From: JBBROS01 sp963792675
Lineage (GTDB): Bacteria; Pseudomonadota; Alphaproteobacteria; Acetobacterales; Acetobacteraceae
Assembly: GCA_963792675.1 (NCBI GenBank)
Contig: CAWBWT010000002.1
Location: 1,302,001 to 1,366,000 of the forward strand
DNA: 64,000 nucleotides
Reading direction: 5' to 3'
In this document: positions 1 to 8,894 of the stretch, in pieces
How positions within the stretch are numbered: position 1 is the first letter of the stretch
Layout of the letters: every line of letters starts with the position of its first letter
Notes under the pieces: model-generated
Databases searched by the model: none
Seen by the model: the letters and a program-made list of their open reading frames with translations, nothing else
What the model was told of the DNA's origin: nothing
Made by a program: the position numbers and the translations under genes

Positions 1-1347
1 CGGATGACGGTCACCGGCGCCGAACCGGTGCTCGATTCGCCATACCGGCCGGCTAGCGTCGCGGCCGGCGCGCTCGCCGCCCAAGGGGCGTTGCTGTCCG
101 CGATCCTGGAGCGGCGCGGCGGCGGCTCGCGCACGGGGCGCATCAGCCTCGGCGCCGCCGGGCTGGCGCTGCAAAGCGTAATGCTGCAGCGCTTGTGGGG
201 GCGGCCGATCGCGCTGAACGAGCCCGACTACCCGACCGTCAACATCTACGCGACGCGCGACAATCGTTTCATCATGCTCAACGGCGGCTACCCCAAGCTG
301 CGCGAAGGGCTGTTGCGGTTGCTGCGCTGCGCCGACGACGTGGACGCGCTGACCGACGCGGTGGCGTCCCACGACGCGGCCGAGCTGGAGGACGCGATCG
401 CCGCCCACGGCTTGTGCGGCACCGTCATCCGCGGCGAGGCGGAATGGCGGGCCCACCCGCAAGGCGTCGCCTTGGCGGCCGCGCCGGCGATCGAGCTGGT
501 GCGCATCGGCGACGCCCCCAAGACGCCGTTTCCGGCCGGGACGGCTGCCGACCGCGTCTTGGCGGGGCTGCGCGTGCTGGACCTCACCCACGTGATCGCC
601 GGGCCGACCTGCGCCAAGAGCCTGGCCGAGCACGGCGCCGAGGTGATGCATGTCTATGGCCCGCAACGGCCGCAATTGCCGCCGTTCGACATGGACACCG
701 GCCATGGCAAGCGTTGCGCCTTCCTCGACCTGACGACGCCGGCGGACGGCGCGACCCTGCTCGGCCTGCTCGACACGGCGGACGTTTTTTCGCAAAGCTA
801 CCGGCCCGGCCGCCTCGCCGCGCACGGGCTCTCGCCGGAACGGCTGGCCCGGCGCCGGCCCGGGCTGATCTACGTGTCCACCAGCTGCTACGGCCACACA
901 GGGCCCTGGCACCTGCGACCCGGCTTCGAGCAGCTCGCGCAGGCGGCCACCGGCATGGCGGTACGGCAGGGCGGCGCCGATGCCCCGCTGCTGTCGTCGT
1001 CGACGGCGACACCGTATTATCCGAACGATTACGTCACCGGCTTCCTCGCCACCGTCGGCGTGCTCGCGGCGCTGCTGCGGCGGGCGGAGGAGGGCGGCAG
1101 CTGGCACGTCAAGGTGTCGCTGTGTCGCACGGCGATGCTGATCCAGGACGGCGGTGCGGCGCCGCCCGGCCTGCCGCAACCGCTGCCGGAGGCGGAGTGT
1201 AAGGCGCTGATGCAGTGCATGCGGGCGCCGATCGGCGAGTTGCGCTTCCTGGGACCGGTACTGGCGCTCGATGGCGTGCGCAGCGGCTGGGATCGCCCGC
1301 CGGTGCCGCTGGGCGCCGATCCGCCGAGCTGGACCGAAGCGGGCTGA
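1..1347 (+). CDS. CoA-transferase family III (CaiB/BaiF) protein, 5' end probably cut by window
   Basis: Cytosolic class III CoA-transferase, moving CoA between carboxylic acids; the substrate cannot be told. The core starts near residue 190 with 'VLDLTHVIAGPTCAKSLAEHGAE', the usual opening of the CaiB/BaiF fold, followed by 'FDMDTGHGKRCAFLDL' and 'IYVSTSCYGHTGPW', both typical of the family. About 185 residues precede this core and contain a conserved block ('EPVLDSPYR', 'HPQG') that looks like the second half-domain of long CoA-transferases. An ATG is present at 4, but codons continue in frame to the window edge and I see no ribosome site, so the real start probably lies upstream. A kinase gene follows 14 bp downstream on the same strand. 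Family assignment is firm; the reaction is not. Confidence 0.85.
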   Translation, partial: RMTVTGAEPVLDSPYRPASVAAGALAAQGALLSAILERRGGGSRTGRISLGAAGLALQSVMLQRLWGRPIALNEPDYPTVNIYATRDNRFIMLNGGYPKLREGLLRLLRCADDVDALTDAVASHDAAELEDAIAAHGLCGTVIRGEAEWRAHPQGVALAAAPAIELVRIGDAPKTPFPAGTAADRVLAGLRVLDLTHVIAGPTCAKSLAEHGAEVMHVYGPQRPQLPPFDMDTGHGKRCAFLDLTTPADGATLLGLLDTADVFSQSYRPGRLAAHGLSPERLARRRPGLIYVSTSCYGHTGPWHLRPGFEQLAQAATGMAVRQGGADAPLLSSSTATPYYPNDYVTGFLATVGVLAALLRRAEEGGSWHVKVSLCRTAMLIQDGGAAPPGLPQPLPEAECKALMQCMRAPIGELRFLGPVLALDGVRSGWDRPPVPLGADPPSWTEAG

Positions 1348-1361
1348 TCGCGGTCGCAGCC

Positions 1362-2336
1362 ATGGCCGCCGGCGCCGGGCCGGACGCGGTGCTCGCGATC
1401 GACCTGGGCAAGACCGGTTGCCGCGCTGCCTTATGGCGCGGCGGGGTCTGCACCACGGCGATGGGCGCCGGAGCCCCCGGCCTGGCAGCGCCGGACGGGG
1501 TGGCGCGCGCCCTGGCAGCGATCCGCGACGTCGCGATGCCGTTGCTGCGGGCGGGCGGGCCGGCGCAGGTCGACCGGGTCGGCTTGGGCGCTGCCGGCGC
1601 GCTCGCTGCGCCGGAAGCAGCGCAGGAGTTGGCGGACCAGCTGCTGCAAGAGATCGTGGCCGCACGCGCCGTGGTTGCGAGCGACGTGGTGGCGGCCCAT
1701 GCCGGCGCGCTGGCGGGCGGTCCGGGCGTGGTGCTGTGCGCGGGCACCGGCGCCGTCGCGATGGCCGTCGCGCCGGACGGCACCGTGACCCGGGCCGACG
1801 GCTGGGGGCCTTGGCTGGGCGACGAGGGCGGCGGCGCCTGGATCGGACTGCGCGGCTTGCGGGCGGCGCTGCGCGCTACCGAGGCGAGCGGCCCGCCGAC
1901 CCGCCTGCTGGACGCGGCCGAAGCGCGGTTCGGGCCGATCGGCTCGCTGCCAGCGCAGCTGGAAGGGAGCGGACATCCGTCTCGCCTGGCGGCAAGCTTC
2001 GCCGCCGACGTGGCCGCCGCGGCAGCGGCCGGCGATCGGATCGCGGCGGCCCTGTTGATGCGCGCGGCCGCGGCCCTGGCCGGCACGGTGCAAGCGGCCG
2101 TTCGCCATTGGCCGCCGGGCGTTGCCGCACGCCTCGCCTTGACCGGCGGCCTGCTCGAACTCGGTCCCGGCCTGACCGGCCCGCTGCGCGACGCGCTGGA
2201 ACGCGCCTGCCCCTCCTTGCAACCGGCGTTGGCGCCCGGCACGCCGCTCGACGGCGCTCGGCTGCTGGCACTTCGCGCCGACACGCCGCATGAACCAACT
2301 CTACGCCGCGCGGCCGTCGTGCCCGCTTTGCTATGA
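1362..2336 (+). CDS. BadF/BadG/BcrA/BcrD-type ATPase, likely N-acetylglucosamine kinase
   Basis: ASKHA-fold sugar kinase of the BadF/BadG family (324 aa), in the group that includes N-acetylglucosamine kinases. The phosphate-1 motif is 'LAIDLGKTGCRAALWRGG' at residues 9-26; 'GPGVVLCAGTGAVAMAV' is the phosphate-2 region, and 'DEGGGAWIG' the adjacent glycine-rich motif. The frame is open upstream to 1215, but the ATG at 1362 puts the ATPase motif at the N-terminus as usual for the family. It lies just before a sodium/solute symporter and anmK, so a role phosphorylating amino sugars imported or recycled from cell wall is a reasonable inference. The substrate is not proven by sequence. Confidence 0.8.
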   Translation: MAAGAGPDAVLAIDLGKTGCRAALWRGGVCTTAMGAGAPGLAAPDGVARALAAIRDVAMPLLRAGGPAQVDRVGLGAAGALAAPEAAQELADQLLQEIVAARAVVASDVVAAHAGALAGGPGVVLCAGTGAVAMAVAPDGTVTRADGWGPWLGDEGGGAWIGLRGLRAALRATEASGPPTRLLDAAEARFGPIGSLPAQLEGSGHPSRLAASFAADVAAAAAAGDRIAAALLMRAAAALAGTVQAAVRHWPPGVAARLALTGGLLELGPGLTGPLRDALERACPSLQPALAPGTPLDGARLLALRADTPHEPTLRRAAVVPALL

Positions 2337-2350
2337 GGTAACCGCCGCCG

Positions 2351-3833
2351 ATGCGCCTGCTCGATCTGCTCGTGATCCTGGTCTACCTCGTCGCCATCGC
2401 CGCCGTCGGGCTGCGCCTGTCCGGACGCCAGGCCAGCGCCACCGCCTACTTCGTCGGCGAGCGCGACCTGCCCTGGTGGGCGGTCTGCTTCTCGGTCGTC
2501 GCCACCGAGACCAGCACGCTGACGGTGATCTCGGTGCCCGGCGTCGCCTATCTCGGCGCGTTCGGCTTCGTCGAGCTGGCGATCGGCTACCTGCTCGGCC
2601 GCAGCCTGGTCGCGTTCGTGCTGCTGCCGCTGTACATGCGCGGCGGCTTCGTCAGCGCCTACCAGTATTTGGGGCAGCGATTCGGCGGCGGACTGCAGGG
2701 CCTCGCCGCCGTAACCTTCCTCGGCACCCGGCTGCTGGCCGAGGGCGTGCGGCTGTTCGCCTCGGCGATCCCGATCAAGCTGCTGCTGGATGCGATCGGG
2801 TTGCCGACCGGCTACGTGGCGATCATCGCCGTGCTGTCGCTGGTCACCGTACTCTATACCTATGCCGGCGGCATCCGGGCGGTGATCTGGACCGACGCCA
2901 TCCAGATGACGCTCTACATCGGCGGCGCCTGCGTCTGCATTGCTGTGCTGCTGGGCGAAGTCGGGCTGGGCGGCCTCGGCCAGGCCTACGCCGCCGGCAA
3001 GTTCCAGGTGATCGAATCTGTCGGCGCCGGTGCTGACCAGCCCGTTCAACGCGGTCGCGGCGATCCTCGGCGGCGCGATCTTCTCCATGGCCTCGCACGG
3101 CACCGACCAGCTGATGGTGCAGCGGGTGCTGGCTTGCCGCAGCTTGGCGGACGGGCGCCGGGCGATGATCGGCAGCGCCTGCGTGGTGGGCGTGCAGTTC
3201 GCACTGTTCTCGCTGGTCGGCGCGCTGCTCTGGGTGCACCTCGGCGGCCGCAGCCCGGCCGAGCTCGGCCTGCGCTCGTCCGACGATTTGTTCCCGCGCT
3301 TCATCCTGGATGAGTTACCGCCGGGCCTGTCGGGGCTGCTGATCGCCGGGATCCTGTCGGCGACGATGGGATCGCTGTCGTCCGCTTTGAACTCGATGGC
3401 GACCTCCACCGTCGCCGACCTTTGGCGCGCGTTGGGGCGGGGCAGTGAAGGACGGGGCGGTGAGGCGCAGGGGGCGTTGCGGCTGTCGCGGGCGCTGACG
3501 CTGGTCTGGGCGGTGGTGATGGCCGGCTTCGCCTGCCTGTTCACCGACACCAAGGGCGCCGTGGTGCTGCTCGGCCTCGGCATCGCCGGCTACACGTATG
3601 GGGCGCTGCTGGGCGCCTTCCTGCTGGGCCTCGCGGTGCCGCGGGCGAACGGGCGCGACGCCATCGCCGCCTTCCTCGTGACCTTGGTCGTGATGACGGC
3701 CGTGGTGCGCAGCTACACGCTGGCCTTCACCTGGTACGTGCCGCTAGGCGTCGTGGTCTCGCTCGCGGTCGGCGGGCTGCTGTCGCTGCTGCATCCGGCA
3801 CCGGACGCGGCCGATCTCGAGGGAGCTCGCTGA
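2351..3833 (+). CDS. Sodium:solute symporter (SSS family), frame broken near 3016
   Basis: Inner-membrane sodium/solute symporter of about 493 residues with the family's many hydrophobic helices. The first part begins 'MRLLDLLVILVYLVAIAAV' and contains 'VVATETSTLTVISVPGVAY', a strong SSS signature; the second part (from about 3020) contains 'FNAVAAILGGAIFSMASHGT' and 'SATMGSLSSALNSMAT'. Similarity runs smoothly from one frame to the other across one extra base around 3015-3017, where 'VIE' should continue to 'LSAPVLTSPFN'. One sequencing insertion is the simplest reading. Its TGA overlaps the anmK start (TGATG), and it sits between two amino-sugar kinases, so import of N-acetylmuramate, its anhydro form or a related sugar is likely. 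Confidence 0.85.
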
Positions 3834-4964
3834 TGCCGCCGCATCGCGACGCCTGGTTCGTCGGCCTGATGACCGGGACGGTGCTCGACGGCAACATCGA
3901 CATCGCCCTGCTGCGCACCGACGGCGAGACGGTGTCGGAGTTCGGCCCGTGGACGCTGGCCGAGTATGACGACCCGACCCGCACCCTGCTGGCCGAAGCG
4001 CTAGCGCAGGCGCTGGCGTGGCAGTTCGAGGGGCCGGAGCCGGAGGTGTTCCGCCAGGCCGAGGACGCGCTGACCCGGGCGCAGTCGGCGGCCGTCACCG
4101 TGTTCCTGGACCGCAGCGGGATCGCGCCGGCCGAGGTGGCGGCGATCGGCTTCCACGGCCAGACCGTGCTGCACCGTGCGCCCCGCCCGGGCCGGCGCGG
4201 CGACACAAGGCAGTTGGGCGACGGCGCGTCGATGGCGGCGCTGACCGGCATCGACGTGGTGCACGATTTCCGCACCGCCGACGTCCGTGCCGGCGGGCAG
4301 GGGGCGCCGCTGTCGGCGTCGTATCATGCGGCCCTGCTGGTGAGCGCCGGCTTGCCGCCATCGACCGCCGTGCTGAACCTGGGCGGCGTCGCCAACATCA
4401 CTTGGCGCGGCGTCGACGGGCGGCTCTGCGCGTTCGACACCGGCCCCGCCAATGCGCCGTTAAACGACTGGGTCGGGCGGGCGACCGGGCAGGCCATGGA
4501 CCGTGACGGCGCGCTGGCCCGGCAAGGCCGGGTGGACGAGCAACGGCTGGCCCGGCTGCTCGAGCATCCGTTTCTGGCGGCGCCGTTCCCGAAGTCGCTC
4601 GACCGGTTCGACTTCCCGGCCGCCATGGCCGACGGGCTCGAGCCTTGCCGACGGGGCGGCGACGCTGACCGCGTTCACCGCCGGCGCGGTGGGGCGCGGG
4701 CTCGACCTGCTGCCCGAGCGCCCCACCCGCCTCGTTGTGTGCGGCGGCGGCCGCCGCAATCCGGCGATCATGGCGGCGCTGGCTGCCCGCGCCGGGGTGG
4801 AGGCGGTCGCGGCCGAGGCGGTCGGCTGGCGCGGCGACGCGATCGAGGCCGAGTGTTTCGCGTTCCTCGCGGCCCGCTCGCGGCGCGGCTTGCCGATCAG
4901 CTTCTCCACCACCACCGGCGTGCCGGCGCCGATGACCGGCGGCCGCCTCAGCCGGCGGGCTTGA
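3833..4964 (+). CDS. anmK: Anhydro-N-acetylmuramic acid kinase, frame broken at 4640
   Basis: Converts 1,6-anhydro-N-acetylmuramic acid to MurNAc-6-phosphate by ring opening and ATP phosphorylation, in cytosolic cell-wall recycling. The N-terminal 'FVGLMTGTVLDGNIDIALL' is the AnmK phosphate loop; 'GFHGQTVLHRAP' , 'LNLGGVANITW' and 'FDTGPANAPLNDW' are family signatures. From about 4641 the protein continues in the next frame ('SLADGAATLTAFTAGAVGRGLDLL', 'VCGGGRRNPAIM', 'GDAIEAECFAFLA') to a stop at 4964. One extra G at 4640 explains the break. Repaired length is 376 aa, normal for AnmK. It overlaps the symporter stop by TGATG, which suggests translational coupling. Confidence 0.9.
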
Positions 4965-5046
4965 GGGAACACTTGCGTTCATATTCGCTTTAACGCACGG
5001 CGCGTGGCTGCGGCCACAGACACGACGCTTCGAAAGGCAGGCGACC

Positions 5047-6138
5047 ATGCGAGACAAGCTCGATAATCCAGTGCTCATCGCCGGGCTCGGCATCGCCGGC
5101 CTGCTGCTGGGGGGCTACTCGGCGCCGGACCGCCGTGCGCCCGCGTCCCCCGGCCGCGGCAAAGCGGCAGGTTCGGCGCGGGATGCGACCTCTTCGGGCG
5201 CCGCCGAGCGCGGGCACGACGCCGAGCGGCCCAGCGACATTCCGGCGCGCGGCTGGTGGGAGATCGCCAAGCGGGTGGTGGCGCAGGTCTCGGCCGACCG
5301 GCTGCTGACCGAGGCCGCCGGCGTGACCTTCTTCGTTTTGCTGGCGATCTTCCCCGCCCTGGCCGCCATGATCTCGATCTACGGCCTCGTTGCCGATCCC
5401 AGCACGGTGTCGGATCACCTGGCCTCCTTGGACGGCATCATGCCGGGCGGGGGCCTGGACATCCTCAAGGAGCAGGTCAAGGCGCTCACCTCCGGACCGC
5501 CCAAGGCGCTCGGGTTTGGCGTGGTGTTCGGTTTCGCCACCTCGCTGTGGAGCGCCAACCAGGGGATCAAAGCGCTGTTCGACGCCCTGAACGTGGTCAA
5601 CGACGAGAAGGAAACCCGCAGCTTCATCCGCCGCACTCTGATCACGCTGGCGTTCACCTTCGGGGCGCTGATGTTCGTGGTGCTGGCGATGACCGCGGTC
5701 GTGGTGCTGCCGGCGGTGTTAGCCTTCATCGGCCTGAGCAGCGCGGTGGAGTGGCTGCTGCGGCTGGGCCGCTGGCCGCTCCTGCTGGTCGCCGTGACCT
5801 TCTTTCTTGCGCTGGTCTACCGGTTCGGGCCTAGCCGGGAGCGCGCCAAGTGGCGTTGGGTGAGCTGGGGCGGCGCGTTCGCCGCCATCGCCTGGGTGGT
5901 GGGCTCGGCCGCGTTCTCCTGGTACGTGGCCAATTTCGGCAGCTACAATAAAACGTATGGCTCGCTGGGTGCGGTGGTGGGCTTCATGACCTGGATCTGG
6001 ATCTCTACCATCATCGTGCTGGTTGGCGGCGAGGTGAATGCCGAGATGGAGCACCAGACCGCGCGCGACACCACCACCGGCCCCGAGGTCGAGCCCGGCG
6101 CACGCGGCGCCGTCAAGGCGGACCGGGTTGCCGCCTGA
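5047..6138 (+). CDS. YihY/virulence factor BrkB family membrane protein
   Basis: Inner-membrane protein of the YihY/BrkB family (363 aa), formerly called ribonuclease BN; molecular function unclear. The N-terminal 75 residues are a hydrophilic, low-complexity leader. The family domain runs from about residue 75 ('AAGVTFFVLLAIFPALAAM') through 'ATSLWSANQGIKALFDALN' to the end ('YNKTYGSLGAVVGFMTWIW', then 'GGEVNAEME'), with about six membrane segments. A purine-rich site precedes the ATG (AAAGGCAGG). Upstream 4965-5046 is an 82-bp gap. The end overlaps any ATG-initiated form of the next gene. Confidence 0.88.
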   Translation: MRDKLDNPVLIAGLGIAGLLLGGYSAPDRRAPASPGRGKAAGSARDATSSGAAERGHDAERPSDIPARGWWEIAKRVVAQVSADRLLTEAAGVTFFVLLAIFPALAAMISIYGLVADPSTVSDHLASLDGIMPGGGLDILKEQVKALTSGPPKALGFGVVFGFATSLWSANQGIKALFDALNVVNDEKETRSFIRRTLITLAFTFGALMFVVLAMTAVVVLPAVLAFIGLSSAVEWLLRLGRWPLLLVAVTFFLALVYRFGPSRERAKWRWVSWGGAFAAIAWVVGSAAFSWYVANFGSYNKTYGSLGAVVGFMTWIWISTIIVLVGGEVNAEMEHQTARDTTTGPEVEPGARGAVKADRVAA

Positions 6139-7384
6139 CGCGGAGCAAGGCAAACACAGCCCAGCCCTGCAGTGCGTGGTGCTGGTTGGCGGCCCGGGCA
6201 CGGGGGTTGGCGCGCTCGCAGCCGACGTGCCGAAGCCGATGCTCCCTGTGGCCGGGCGGCCGTTCCTGTCCTGGCTGCTGCAGGAGGTCAGCCGGTTCGG
6301 CATCGACGACGTCGTCCTGCTGACCGGCCACCTGTCCGACGTGGTGGAAGCGGCTTTGCCCGGCCTGCTCGCGAGCCTGCCGCGGCCGCTGCGGGTGCGG
6401 ATCAGCCGCGAGCCGGTGCGGGCCGGGACCGGCGGCGCACTGCACCATGCGGCGGCGCTGCTGGATCCGCGCTTTCTGCTGGTCAACGGCGATTCGTGGT
6501 TCGACTGCGTGCTCGGTCCGTCACTGGCCGCCATGCCCGCCGGGGCGCTCGGCACGCTGATGCTGCGGCAGGTGGCGGACGCGTCGCGCTATGGCGTCGC
6601 CACGCTGGGGGAGGGCGGACGCCTCGAGGCGTTCCGGGCGCGCCCGGAACCCGGCCTGGCGGGTGCGCGCCCGGACCTGGTCAACGCCGGGGTATACGTG
6701 CTCGAGCGGAAGGTGATCGAGCGGCTACGGCCGCAGGGCTCTTTCGAAACCGACGTGCTGCCGGACCTGGCGGCGCAAGGCCTGCTGCGCGGGGTCGAGC
6801 AGGACGGCTGGTTCATCGACGTCGGCATCCCCGCCGACCTCGCGCGGGCGCAGCACGAGCTGCCACGGCAGCTGGCCCGGCCGGCGTTGCTGCTCGACCG
6901 CGACGGGGTGCTCAACCGCGACCACGGCTGGGTCGGCACGCGCGACCGGTTCGAATGGATGCCGGGTGCCAAGCAGGCCATCGCCGAGGCGACGGGGCGC
7001 GGCGTCCACGTGTTCGTCGTCACCAACCAATCCGGCATCGCCCGCGGCCATTACACCGAGGCCGATTTCTTAGCGCTCCATCGCTGGATGCTGGACGAGG
7101 TGCTGGCGGCGGGCGGCACGGTCGACGACATGCGGTTCTGCCCGTTCCATCCCGAGGCGCCGCTCCAGCAGTACCGGCGGGTGAGCGATTGGCGCAAGCC
7201 GGCCCCCGGCATGATCCTCGACCTGGTCCGCTCGTGGCGGCTGGACCCCGCCCGCTGCCTGTTCGTCGGCGACCAACCGACCGACATGGAGGCCGCGGCT
7301 GCCGCCGGGGTGCGCGGCCATCTATTCCCGGGCGGCAACCTGCTCGACTTCGTGCGGCCCTTGCTGGAGGGCCTCCAACGATGA
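6128..7384 (+). CDS. Fused sugar-phosphate nucleotidyltransferase / HAD-IIIA phosphatase (HddC-GmhB-like)
   Basis: Two enzymes in one chain of about 418 aa. The N-terminal half is a nucleotidyltransferase fold: 'CVVLVGGPGTGVGALAADVP' followed by 'KPMLPVAGRPFLSWLL' and 'LLVNGDSWFD', as in D-glycero-alpha-D-manno-heptose-1-phosphate guanylyltransferases. The usual 'GxGTRL' motif reads 'GPGTGVGAL', so the conserved Arg is replaced. The C-terminal half is a HAD-IIIA phosphatase: 'LLLDRDGVLNRDHG' (nucleophile Asp), 'VVTNQSGIARG', the Cys/His zinc-type stretch 'MRFCPFHP', 'KPAPGMI' and 'FVGDQPTDMEAA', as in heptose-1,7-bisphosphate phosphatase GmhB. The two activities surround the same pathway for GDP-heptose. 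The start is uncertain: TTG at 6128 is the best fit; the ATG at 6038 would overlap the previous gene by 101 bp. Confidence 0.8.
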   Translation: MPPDAEQGKHSPALQCVVLVGGPGTGVGALAADVPKPMLPVAGRPFLSWLLQEVSRFGIDDVVLLTGHLSDVVEAALPGLLASLPRPLRVRISREPVRAGTGGALHHAAALLDPRFLLVNGDSWFDCVLGPSLAAMPAGALGTLMLRQVADASRYGVATLGEGGRLEAFRARPEPGLAGARPDLVNAGVYVLERKVIERLRPQGSFETDVLPDLAAQGLLRGVEQDGWFIDVGIPADLARAQHELPRQLARPALLLDRDGVLNRDHGWVGTRDRFEWMPGAKQAIAEATGRGVHVFVVTNQSGIARGHYTEADFLALHRWMLDEVLAAGGTVDDMRFCPFHPEAPLQQYRRVSDWRKPAPGMILDLVRSWRLDPARCLFVGDQPTDMEAAAAAGVRGHLFPGGNLLDFVRPLLEGLQR

Positions 7385-7389
7385 CGCCG

Positions 7390-7417
7390 CGAAGCCCCCT
7401 CGCCGAGGGCGGCTTCG
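7390..7417. other. Hairpin in convergent gap between GmhB fusion and exosortase genes
   Basis: CGAAGCC-CCCTCG pairs with CGAGGGCGGCTTCG leaving one bulged base, in the 58-bp gap between two convergent genes. It lies in terminator position, but the following bases on the plus strand are GAAAAAC, not T, so it is not a typical Rho-independent terminator. Confidence 0.4.
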
Positions 7418-7442
7418 GAAAAACGCCGAGGCCAGGCGCCGC

Positions 7443-8894
7443 CTATTGAGCGGCGGCGAAGCGGGCGATGTCGTTCAGGGCGCCGCTGACCTGGGCGTCG
7501 GTCATCGGCCGGTCGCGGCGGAGCACGAGCGCCATGACCATCGGTCCGGGGCTGCTGCCGGACAGGCTGTTGCGCGCCAGCCGGACTCGTTGCGCGAGGC
7601 CGCCGGTGGCGGGCTGGCCGTCGATCCAGGTGCTCACCCCGGCCAGCAGGAACGGCTTGGCGACCACGACCGACTGCCACCCGGGCGCGCCGGCGACCGG
7701 CGCCGTTTGGGCTTCGTCCGCGTCGAAGGCGCCGAGGATCGCCTGCCGGGCCTCGTTCAACTGAGCGCCGGTGCTGCGGCTCGAGGTCGCTTGCACCGTG
7801 ACCGTCCAGACGCGGTCGTCGCATGCCATGGTGTATCGCGCCTGTGCGGCGTCGGCGGCGGCCGGGTCGAGGCGGCACCCGGCGGGGCTGGCCGGCGGCG
7901 GGCGGCGCGCCAGCACGGCGGCCGGCGCATGGCGCTCGATCCCCAGCACGGCCGCCGGGCCGAGGCAGGCCAGGATCAGCACGGCGGCAGGAAACAGCAG
8001 CGCGCCCCGCGGCGGCGGGGGCGGGGTCAGCCGCGCCGGCGGCGGCCCGGCGGGCGGCTCGCGAAACGGCAGTCCGGCGACCACCAGCAGCAGCATCACG
8101 AATGAGAAGAACACCCAGCCATAGATCAGGTGGTCCGCCGCCGCCGCCTGCGCGCTGCCGAGCACCTGGCCCAGCACGACGATGCCGAGCGCGCGGAAGC
8201 CGTTGGCAACGATCGGCACGATAATCGACACCGCGATGAAGGCCGCTCGGCGGCCGGGGCTGCGATAGTTCAGCAGGGCGAAGAACACCCCGAACGCCAC
8301 CGAGGCGATCAGGAACCGCAGCCCGGCGCAGGCTTCGGCGACAAAGAAGGTCCCGGAGGTCACCTCGATCACCATGTCGGTGATGAAATGCGGGATGCCG
8401 AGCAGCGTCAGCCCGGCATCGATGAACCAGGCGGTGAAGGACTGCAGCGCCGGGGTGACGAAAGCGCCGAACGGCACGGCGAAGTAAAGGTAGAGCAGCG
8501 GTCCCGACAGGGCGAAGAACAGCCGCCAGCCGAGCACCACCAGGAACAATAGCTCGACGAACGACAGCGCGACCAGCTGTCGCCCTTCCATGATGCCGAG
8601 CCGCTCCGCCGCGAACCAAGCGGCGGCCAGCGGCAACCCGAGCAGCGCCGGCGCGAAGGCCGGGCGGGGCGTCATCCCGCGCACGGCGTCGCGGTTCTCC
8701 CAGGCAAGAAAGGCGGCGATCGGCGCGACCAGGAAGCAGTGGCCGAACGCCGTCGACTCGGTCCACACGCGCACTGCGGCGCGGGCCTCGGGCCAGAAGA
8801 TCGCGACCAGCGCCAGCAGCCCGATCCCGAGCGTGGCCAAGGCCGGCAGAGTGGTGCGGCGGGGGGGCGCAGCCTCGCTGACAACGGCGCTCAT
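7443..8894 (-). CDS. xrtA: Exosortase A with C-terminal EpsI domain
   Basis: Integral membrane transpeptidase of the exosortase family, which recognises C-terminal PEP-CTERM sorting signals. In 483 aa, residues 1-280 carry about eight helices and the catalytic triad: Cys189 in 'EACAGLRFL', Arg234 in 'ANGFRALG' and His255 in 'DHLIYGWVFF'. After a proline-rich hinge, residues 285-480 form a periplasmic EpsI-type domain ('YTMACDDRVWTVTVQATSS', 'WQSVVVAKPFLLAGVSTWID'). The ATG overlaps the stop of the upstream glycosyltransferase (ATGA). It is the last gene of a seven-gene minus-strand arm of an exopolysaccharide locus. The A-type assignment rests on the neighbours and the EpsI fusion. No PEP-CTERM substrate is visible in the window. 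Confidence 0.93.
   Translation of the reverse strand: MSAVVSEAAPPRRTTLPALATLGIGLLALVAIFWPEARAAVRVWTESTAFGHCFLVAPIAAFLAWENRDAVRGMTPRPAFAPALLGLPLAAAWFAAERLGIMEGRQLVALSFVELLFLVVLGWRLFFALSGPLLYLYFAVPFGAFVTPALQSFTAWFIDAGLTLLGIPHFITDMVIEVTSGTFFVAEACAGLRFLIASVAFGVFFALLNYRSPGRRAAFIAVSIIVPIVANGFRALGIVVLGQVLGSAQAAAADHLIYGWVFFSFVMLLLVVAGLPFREPPAGPPPARLTPPPPPRGALLFPAAVLILACLGPAAVLGIERHAPAAVLARRPPPASPAGCRLDPAAADAAQARYTMACDDRVWTVTVQATSSRSTGAQLNEARQAILGAFDADEAQTAPVAGAPGWQSVVVAKPFLLAGVSTWIDGQPATGGLAQRVRLARNSLSGSSPGPMVMALVLRRDRPMTDAQVSGALNDIARFAAAQ

Noticed and set aside
1109..3583. 824-codon minus-strand open frame across the kinase and symporter genes
   Set aside because: Spans two genes with clear plus-strand motifs, has Ala/Pro/Ser/Arg-rich composition and no similarity to any family I know.
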